Positions 24,321 through 30,022 of a stretch of DNA of 30,022 nt are shown one piece after another (position 1 is the stretch's first letter; each line of letters begins with the position of its first letter). A model generated the notes under the pieces. It was not told the origin of the DNA, ran no database searches, and saw only the letters and a program-made list of their open reading frames with translations. Both the position numbers and the translations under genes were made by a program. Source of the DNA: an uncultured Prevotella sp. (lineage in GTDB: Bacteria > Bacteroidota > Bacteroidia > Bacteroidales > Bacteroidaceae); assembly GCA_900556465.1 (NCBI GenBank), contig USPK01000016.1, positions 1-30,022 on the forward strand, given 5' to 3'.

Positions 24321-26669
24321 TCATCGGGGGATAAAGGAAAGCCGGACGGTCTGCCCGGGACGGGTGTCGAGCACTATCTGTCCGTCGCTTTCCCGGCTGC
24401 GGCCGCCGTCACCCTTTATCGCGGCAAGGCGCATCGCCGTCGGGACGGCCACACACAGCCTTCCGCCGCGCTCCGAACGTATCTCGGCCTCCACGCCCTC
24501 ACCGCGCCGGTAGCGGGCCGATACCAGGAAGGCCCCTTCGGTACGGAGCGTGCGGAACGAAGCCTCGGGCCAGGCGGACGGCACGGCGGGAAAGAGACGG
24601 ACCTTGCCGCCCCGGCTCTGGAGAAGCATTTCCTGCACGCCCGCGGCAAAGGCGAAGTTTCCCTCCAACGTGAAGGGGCGGTAGGTGAACTTCGAGCGTC
24701 CCGTGCCGCTCTGGTCGCCGTTCGCGTGGAACGTATTCGGCAGGCAGAAGCATTCGGCAAACGTGCGCAGCGCCTGGGCCGCTCCGTCGCCGTCGCCGGC
24801 CCGCGCCTTCAGGCACGACAGCCAGGCGTACGAATAGCCGGTCCAATAGTCCGGGCCCAGGCTGTCGAGTCGCGCTATCGTGGCCCGCACCGTCCGGGCC
24901 GCTTCCGCGCCGTCCTCCGGTGCGAGCAGTCCCAACGGATAGATGGCCACGGCGTGCGAGAAGTGGCGGTGCGAGAAGGCGTAGTCCGTTCCGGGTGCTA
25001 TGGTCAGTGCGCCGTCGGCGTTCACGTCGAGCTGCGGCAACTCGGCCCGCAGCGCCCGCCAGTGGGCCGCTTCTTCGGCCAAGTGGAGCGAGTCGGCCAT
25101 CTCCGCCGCTATGCGGAAGGCGGAGTGCATCTGGGCCAGGTCGAAGTTCGTCATGTCGCGGAACCACGCCGAAGCCGCGTTGTCGCCGTACTCCGGGCTC
25201 GAGCTGAGGCGCAAGCGTCGCCGGCCGCGCTCGTCCACGCGGGACATCTGCTCCAGGAAGTGCGCCACGTCGCGGGCAAAGGGGTAGGCCCGCAGGGCCA
25301 GAAACGTCGCGTCGCCCGAATAGCGCCACTGCTGGTAGAAGTGATAGGCCAGCCACGCCGATACGGTCTGCGACATGGAATACTGTATCCAGCCGCCCAT
25401 CGGCTCGCCCGTCAGCGTGCAGACACCGGGCACGTTGAGCCCCTCTACGCCGAAATATTCCCGCGTGTAACGCCGGTACGTGGGGCGCTGGGCCCAGAGC
25501 GTGTTCACGTAGCTCGCCGCCTCGGGCAAATGGTTCGCGGCGTAGGCGGGCCAGTAGCTGAGCTGCGTGTTCAGGTCGTGGTGATAGTCGCCCTTCCAGG
25601 GGGGCAGCCCGCCGTCGTCGGCTGTCCACACGGACTGGAGCGAGATGGGGTAGCTGTCCTCGCGCGCCGCCGAGCCGAATTTATACATTTCGTTGTCGTA
25701 TTGCCGTTGCAGGACGCTGTCGGGCAGCGTCACCGACGAAGCGGCCCAATAGTTGTCCCAATAGCGCTGGTGCGTACGGCAGTCCGCCTTCCATCCGCGG
25801 TCCAGGGCCTCGGCCACCTCGCGTGCGGCCTGCTGCCCGTCGCCACGCTGCTCGCTGAGCGAGGATGTAATGCTCCAGACACCCGTCAAGGCATCGCCCT
25901 CCCGCTCCCAGCTCACGACGACATCGTAATAGAAGCCGCCCCACCCTTCCTGGTGATAGACCAGCGTCTGCGGCCGGGCGTCGACGCGCCCCTGCCGGTA
26001 GCCCAGACGGCCCAAGCTCTGCCCGTCTATGGAATTGGCCACGCCGCCGTCTCCCCTATCCCCGTAGGTCGGGGGAACAAGGACCGGGACGAAGTCCTCC
26101 GGCACGCCCTCGAAACGGAACCAGCCCACGGGCTCCGTGGCGTGAACAAACGTTTGCAGGCGGGCGCCGCCGCTCCAGTCCACCTCGCACAGGGCGTTCT
26201 GCAAATAGAGGCGCACTCCCGCCACCTTGCCCAGCTTCCCGACCGTCTGGAACTCCAGCGCCGCGCCGGGGAGCTTGGTCGGCGCGGGCTCGGCCTCGTA
26301 GGGCACGTCCATTTTCCGTTGCACCAGGCTATAGTCGCCGTGCTCCGCCTGCTCGCACACCCAGTCGAAGCGGTAGTTCGGTCCGCTCAGACTGTCCACC
26401 GGGCGCAGGTCCCAGAGGTCCGAGCGGTCGAACGACAGGCGCAGCGCCCCGTCGCGCTGCCAGACGAGCGCCCCCACCGTGGCGTTGCCCAGGGGGATGC
26501 CTTCGTCCCACGTCGGGGCCAGGTCGACATACTGCAAATCGCTACCGTGCGGGGTGGCAGCCATACGGCCGGTGGCCTGGCACGCCGACAGTAACGTCGC
26601 GGCCAGGCCCAGCAACAGGCCCGGTAAAGCCAACCGGGCACTCCTATTATATATGGAGTGTATGCACAT
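24321..26669 (-). CDS. GH95-like glycoside hydrolase lipoprotein with altered active-site residues
   Basis: The 782 residues begin with a lipoprotein signal ending in LSAC (Cys30), so it is membrane-anchored. The N-terminal sandwich domain (about 45-300, IPLGNATVGALVW) and the helical (alpha/alpha)6 barrel follow the GH95 plan. GH95 enzymes remove alpha-1,2-fucose or related L-sugars. The general acid Glu is kept (E493 in SSSPEYGDN), as are the HRHFSH motif and the second Asn of the usual N-x-N pair (N367). The first Asn of that pair is Asp (D365 in HDLNTQLSYW), and the Asp of the usual DGNFG motif is Glu (E669 in LEGNFAF). Substrate or activity may therefore differ from fucosidases. It lies 13 bp after the GH2 gene. 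Confidence 0.82.
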   Translation of the reverse strand: MCIHSIYNRSARLALPGLLLGLAATLLSACQATGRMAATPHGSDLQYVDLAPTWDEGIPLGNATVGALVWQRDGALRLSFDRSDLWDLRPVDSLSGPNYRFDWVCEQAEHGDYSLVQRKMDVPYEAEPAPTKLPGAALEFQTVGKLGKVAGVRLYLQNALCEVDWSGGARLQTFVHATEPVGWFRFEGVPEDFVPVLVPPTYGDRGDGGVANSIDGQSLGRLGYRQGRVDARPQTLVYHQEGWGGFYYDVVVSWEREGDALTGVWSITSSLSEQRGDGQQAAREVAEALDRGWKADCRTHQRYWDNYWAASSVTLPDSVLQRQYDNEMYKFGSAAREDSYPISLQSVWTADDGGLPPWKGDYHHDLNTQLSYWPAYAANHLPEAASYVNTLWAQRPTYRRYTREYFGVEGLNVPGVCTLTGEPMGGWIQYSMSQTVSAWLAYHFYQQWRYSGDATFLALRAYPFARDVAHFLEQMSRVDERGRRRLRLSSSPEYGDNAASAWFRDMTNFDLAQMHSAFRIAAEMADSLHLAEEAAHWRALRAELPQLDVNADGALTIAPGTDYAFSHRHFSHAVAIYPLGLLAPEDGAEAARTVRATIARLDSLGPDYWTGYSYAWLSCLKARAGDGDGAAQALRTFAECFCLPNTFHANGDQSGTGRSKFTYRPFTLEGNFAFAAGVQEMLLQSRGGKVRLFPAVPSAWPEASFRTLRTEGAFLVSARYRRGEGVEAEIRSERGGRLCVAVPTAMRLAAIKGDGGRSRESDGQIVLDTRPGQTVRLSFIPR

Positions 26670-26682
26670 AGGCTTCTGTATG

Positions 26683-29454
26683 TTATTGGTTCAACAATTG
26701 TTCCACGGCTGCGTTTCCTCCCGTCGCCGTCTGGGGCAGCGGCCCGGAGAATACGGCGTCGAGCTCGTAGGGCGCCACCCGCGCCGCCGGGGCAAAGCGG
26801 TCCGACGCCACATAGCGGCACACGGAATAGAGCAACTGGCGCGTGGCGGGTCGGACGGCGATGTCCTTGTCCAGGTCTACGCCCAGCACGAACAGCCTGC
26901 CGGGGCCTACCTGCGCCTCAAAGGCAATGCCCAGCTTGCGGTTCACCTCGTACGTGTCCACACTCTGGATGACGGGCGTCAGTCCGCGCAGGGCGGTCAG
27001 GTCCATAGCCTTGCCATAATTCAGCACGTCCCACCATTGCCAGTCCGCGTAGTAGGAGGTAGGGAAATCGGCCAGCGCGGGATGCCCCGAGTCGATGCAC
27101 GTACCGACAATCATCGGGTCCCACTTGAACATAATGGGGTTCCAGAAGTGACTGGCGAAGTGGGTGTTCCGTCCGGGCACATCGCGCCCCGGCACGTAGA
27201 CCACGCGCTCGCCTCTGGCCAGGCGCTCGCGGGCCGTAGCCCAGTCGCGCACCAGGCAGGTCGTGTCGGCCGCCTGCCGTTCGCGCGGCGGATAGACCCA
27301 GAGGTTCCACTCGTTGTGCAAGTCGCCCAGCGTCGCGTGGAGCGTCAGGCGCTGCGCGCGGCCCAGTCCTGTCAGGGGCACCGCTATGGCGCCGATGGAG
27401 TCCACCGTGGCCTGCGGCAGCGTACCGTGGCGCAGGCTGCCCTTCCACAGGGTCCGGCCCGACGCGTCCTCGATGCGCCACGACAGGCGGCCGCCCTTCA
27501 AATCCCGGGGGCCGAACTGGTAAATGCCCAACTTGGCCTTCAGCGTGTCGCCCTCGGTGAAGGCGCGGCCCGGCAGGCGGGCCAGCAGCACCATCGGGCC
27601 GCACGATTCGCGGAACTTTTCCGGCGTCACCAGCCCCTTGCTCTCCCAGAAGGCGTCCAGGATGCCCACGAAGGCGCTGCCCTGGCCCGGAAAGTCCTGC
27701 AGGCCCAGCAACTGGAAGCCTCCCGAACCGGCCGAACGCAGCAGGGCCTCGTTCACCTCCTTGTATTGCAGCACGGTGTGGGCCCCGGTGGCGCGGAAGA
27801 AGTCGTCGGCCTGTCCGAGCATCCCGTTTTGGGCCAGGCGCTTCTGAAAGACCATGAAGTTACGGGGCTCCAGCACGCCTTTATACTTCTTCATCTCCGC
27901 GAAGTTCGGATACATGCAGCGCTGACCCGTCTCGTGGGCGATGACCGGGACGTCTATCTCCGATTCCCGCGAGCAGTCCCAGTCGGTCGAGGGCCGGCCC
28001 TCGTAGACCGTTATCCAGCCTTTCTCCGTCACGTGCGAAGTGTAGAACTGATCCGAAGCGACGTGCGTGCGCGCCGTTGAGGCCGAGTAGAGGTGGCGCC
28101 CGTCGCGGGCACGGCCTTTCCGTATCAGGTCCTCCAGCACGCTAAAGTCACCTTCGTTCTCATTACCGTTACAGTAGAGCAGGAAGGAGGGGTGATGCCC
28201 GTAGGCCTCGAGTACGGCGTACATCTCCTTCTCGAAGAAATCACGGCGTGCCGGGTACTTTCCCACGTCCTTTATCCACATGGGCAGCTCCACCTGGAGG
28301 TAGAGGCCCACGGCGTCGGCCGCGGCAAAGGCCGCCTCGGGCGGACACCAGGAGTGGAAGCGCACGTGGTTGAAGCCGTAGTCCTTCACGGTGCGGAATA
28401 TGCGTTCCCACGCGGGCACGTCGGTGGCCGGGTAGCCCGTCAGGGGAAACACCGCGCAGTCCAGGACGCCGCGCAAGTGGATGTCGCGGCCGTTCAGGCG
28501 GACGTGGTGCGCGCCCTGCTCCACCTTGCGCATGCCGAACGTGCGCCGTACCGTGTCGCAGCCCGCCGGCGAGGCGAGCACGGCCTCCAGGCGATAGAGC
28601 GCGGGTGAAAATTCGTCCCACAGCCGCATGTCCGTCCGTAACGGCAGGTCCAGGCGCAGGGCGGAGTCGGCTGCCGCTACGGGCACGTCGGCCTTGGCGG
28701 CCAGCCGTCCGTCCGTCAGGTCCGTGACGCGCACCGTCAGCCGCCCGTCGGCCGCATTGGGGGCAGCGGCAAAGCGCAACGCCACGTCGACGCTCCGCCG
28801 GTCAATGTCGGGACAGACGTCCACGCCGGACACGTGGCGCGCCGGACGCGCCACCAGCTCCATACGGCCCACCACGCCGTTCCAGTTCGTCTGCGTGTAC
28901 TCCGTCGTGCCGTGCGTCCAGTGGTCCATCGGATACTTCAGCCGATTGTCCACGCAGAGCGTCAGCGTATGCTCGCCGGGCGTCAGATAGGGCGTCAGGC
29001 GAAAACGGTTAGGCGTGGAGAGGCGCTCGTCCTGTCCGACGAACGCGCCGTCCACGTAGACGGTCGTCGTCCAGTGACAACGCTCGAGGAAGAGCTCTAT
29101 CTCTTTCCCCGCCCAGTCAGCGGGAATGGTCACTTCGCGTTGGTACCAGGCCATGCCTACGTACTCGAAACGGCGGCTCAGGCGGTCCACGTAGGCCGTC
29201 TCGTTGCACACGCCCGCCCCCGCCTCGTCTGTCGAGCCGGGCAAGGCGATGCTGCCCGCCAGCCGGGTGCGGTACAGCTCGGAACCGGCCGTCATGCCAA
29301 AGCCCGAGGGGTCCAGCTGAAAGCGCCAGAGCCCGTCGAGGGGAATGCGGTCGCCCGCCGCACCGGCCCAGGCCCAGGCACCGGCCCAAGCCATCCAGAA
29401 CAAAACATGCCGGAGCCAGCCGCCCGACGCTGCATCCCGATGAAATCTACACAT
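26683..29454 (-). CDS. GH2 family beta-glycosidase (beta-galactosidase-like)
   Basis: The 923 residues have a signal peptide (about 15-35, with WMAWAGAWAWAGA). A GH2 sugar-binding sandwich opens with IPLDGLWRFQLDP and contains AWYQREVTIP and the NRLKYPMDHWTHG stretch. An Ig-like domain is followed by the TIM barrel, with GFNHVRFHSWCPPEA. The acid/base is E432 in the GNE of CNGNENEG, and the probable nucleophile is E508 in IAHETGQ. After about 600 a long C-terminal part follows (LHNEWNLWVYPP and a GRLFVLGVDL strand) that resembles the glutaminase-like ends of some Bacteroidetes GH2 enzymes. I chose the ATG at 29454, which gives the signal peptide directly; the frame is open to 29643 but adds 63 atypical residues. 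It heads the operon. Beta-galactosidase, glucuronidase or mannosidase activity cannot be told apart here. Confidence 0.88.
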   Translation of the reverse strand: MCRFHRDAASGGWLRHVLFWMAWAGAWAWAGAAGDRIPLDGLWRFQLDPSGFGMTAGSELYRTRLAGSIALPGSTDEAGAGVCNETAYVDRLSRRFEYVGMAWYQREVTIPADWAGKEIELFLERCHWTTTVYVDGAFVGQDERLSTPNRFRLTPYLTPGEHTLTLCVDNRLKYPMDHWTHGTTEYTQTNWNGVVGRMELVARPARHVSGVDVCPDIDRRSVDVALRFAAAPNAADGRLTVRVTDLTDGRLAAKADVPVAAADSALRLDLPLRTDMRLWDEFSPALYRLEAVLASPAGCDTVRRTFGMRKVEQGAHHVRLNGRDIHLRGVLDCAVFPLTGYPATDVPAWERIFRTVKDYGFNHVRFHSWCPPEAAFAAADAVGLYLQVELPMWIKDVGKYPARRDFFEKEMYAVLEAYGHHPSFLLYCNGNENEGDFSVLEDLIRKGRARDGRHLYSASTARTHVASDQFYTSHVTEKGWITVYEGRPSTDWDCSRESEIDVPVIAHETGQRCMYPNFAEMKKYKGVLEPRNFMVFQKRLAQNGMLGQADDFFRATGAHTVLQYKEVNEALLRSAGSGGFQLLGLQDFPGQGSAFVGILDAFWESKGLVTPEKFRESCGPMVLLARLPGRAFTEGDTLKAKLGIYQFGPRDLKGGRLSWRIEDASGRTLWKGSLRHGTLPQATVDSIGAIAVPLTGLGRAQRLTLHATLGDLHNEWNLWVYPPRERQAADTTCLVRDWATARERLARGERVVYVPGRDVPGRNTHFASHFWNPIMFKWDPMIVGTCIDSGHPALADFPTSYYADWQWWDVLNYGKAMDLTALRGLTPVIQSVDTYEVNRKLGIAFEAQVGPGRLFVLGVDLDKDIAVRPATRQLLYSVCRYVASDRFAPAARVAPYELDAVFSGPLPQTATGGNAAVEQLLNQ

Positions 29455-30022
29455 ATTCGAAAATTTTTCAAGAAAAACATGCGGATAAAAAGAACGGGGC
29501 TCCGGACCGCGCAGCGTACGCAACGCTACACCCGAAGAAACCCTGCCGCAAAGGAAAGCGATTCTCTCCAAACTGGGAATAGCTGAAAACAATGAAACAT
29601 GGACTATTTTACGAAAAAGCCTGTCCGCGCCGCCCGGGCGCAAGGTCCCGTCGCCCGCCGGCGCTTTGCCGACGGGCGGCCTACGGGAGGACCGGACGCA
29701 GCAGGAGGGAACGGCCCGACGGAGCGAAGGGAATTTTTTACGGGGCTAAGGGAAGAAAATACGGGCCTAAGGCTCGCCGCTACGGGGCTAAGGCCAGTTT
29801 TTACGGGAATAGGCCCCGTTCGTACGGGCCTTAGCCCCGTGTTTCCGGAAACTGGCGCCGTCCGCACGGCCACCGTCGGCGCTGTCCGGACCGAAAGCGG
29901 CAAAGGCGGCCGGCCCGCCCCTGGGGGCCGCGCGCCGCGGGAAAGCCGCACCGCCCGTCGGGCTGTTCCCGGCCGGACGGGGAAAGGCAACCGGCGGCCC
30001 ATGGAAAACCGCGGTGCGCCGT
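29455..30022. other. Noncoding stretch at the right edge with repeat array 3
   Basis: No gene is supported in these 568 bp. The first 140 bp, relatively AT-rich, are the likely 5' region of the GH2 operon on the minus strand, but I found no exact TAnnTTTG element there. The 21-bp array lies at 29740-29844. The remainder (29845-30022) is very GC-rich and open in several frames without recognisable protein features. A GGCCGGCC at 29908-29915 lies 63 bp past the array; a GGCCGGCC also lies 59 bp past array 1 (9413-9420). Confidence 0.6.
29719..29844. repeat. 21-bp palindromic tandem repeat, array 3 (five units plus one decayed)
   Basis: Clear units start at 29740, 29761, 29782, 29803 and 29824, each 21 bp from the next. 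A sixth, decayed copy fits the same phase at 29719 (ACGGAGCGAAGGGAA). The cores are variants of ACGGGGCTTAGCCCCGT; the last is ACGGGCCTTAGCCCCGT. The 4-bp spacers are AT-rich or variable. This is the longest of the three arrays. Confidence 0.88.

Noticed and set aside
24726..26594. Plus-strand open frame of 622 codons antisense to the GH95-like gene.
   Set aside because: Shadow frame without domains; the minus-strand protein has a lipobox and GH95 motifs.
29455..29643. Upstream extension of the GH2 frame to 29643.
   Set aside because: It would bury the signal peptide 60 residues inside the protein; the ATG at 29454 gives a normal secreted enzyme.
29645..29676. CCCGTCG / CGACGGG inverted repeat near the right edge.
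   Set aside because: A 7-bp stem with a long GC-rich loop is expected by chance at this composition.
29592..29834. An 80-codon plus-strand frame starting MKHGLF that runs through array 3 and gives a basic heptad peptide (YGAKxxx).
   Set aside because: The heptad pattern follows simply from the 21-bp repeat period; no promoter, no known domain, and the frame before the repeat has the composition of random GC-rich DNA.

Overview
The window is a GC-rich chromosomal segment of a member of the Bacteroidota, most likely order Bacteroidales. The evidence is a PorQ-type type IX secretion gene, a Bacteroidetes-style TonB protein, an outer-membrane TonB-receptor-like barrel, periplasmic or lipoprotein glycoside hydrolases, and several copies of the Bacteroidetes -7 promoter element (TAnnTTTG) just ahead of first genes. 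The high GC content is unusual for Bacteroides itself. I cannot name the genus. No rRNA, tRNA, CRISPR array, insertion sequence or prophage gene was seen.

Layout. (1) 110-2779: a stand-alone outer-membrane barrel. (2) 3000-9262, plus strand: dxs, trkA, trkH, a DUF2461 gene and a DUF2807 lipoprotein, tightly spaced as an operon that combines isoprenoid precursor synthesis with K+ uptake. (3) 9552-16179, plus strand: rlmN and pdxA, followed by nucleotidyltransferase, ATP-grasp enzyme, CDP-alcohol phosphotransferase, flippase-like membrane protein and HAD protein. The last five look like a pathway for making and moving a polar-headed lipid. A perfect 18-bp hairpin terminator closes the block. 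(4) 16341-18951, minus strand: porQ, cmk and ispH. (5) 19023-21685, plus strand: TonB, polyprenyl diphosphate synthase and tatD, starting from a promoter divergent to that of porQ. (6) 21932-29454, minus strand: GH2, GH95-like and GH35 glycosidases with gaps of 13 and 40 bp, a carbohydrate-degrading operon. (7) 29455-30022: noncoding as far as I can see, with a repeat array.

Two things stand out. First, three intergenic spots (9291, 16293 and 29740) hold tandem arrays of one 21-bp unit, a 17-bp near-palindrome (ideal form ACGGGGCTTAGCCCCGT) plus a 4-bp spacer. The phase is exactly 21 bp in every array, two arrays share unit order, and one array supplies the stop codon of ispH. Second, the lipid-head-group-like cluster (11854-16179) has unusual active-site features. 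The ATP-grasp protein ends in a D-x-N metal motif like inositol-phosphate kinases, the CDP-alcohol phosphotransferase has one extra residue in its signature, and the HAD protein lacks the second Asp of motif I. No inositol-phosphate synthase is in the window, so an inositol-type lipid made from salvaged polyol is a hypothesis, not a conclusion.

Isoprenoid genes are spread over three blocks: dxs (start of the MEP pathway), ispH (its end) and the polyprenyl synthase that uses its products.
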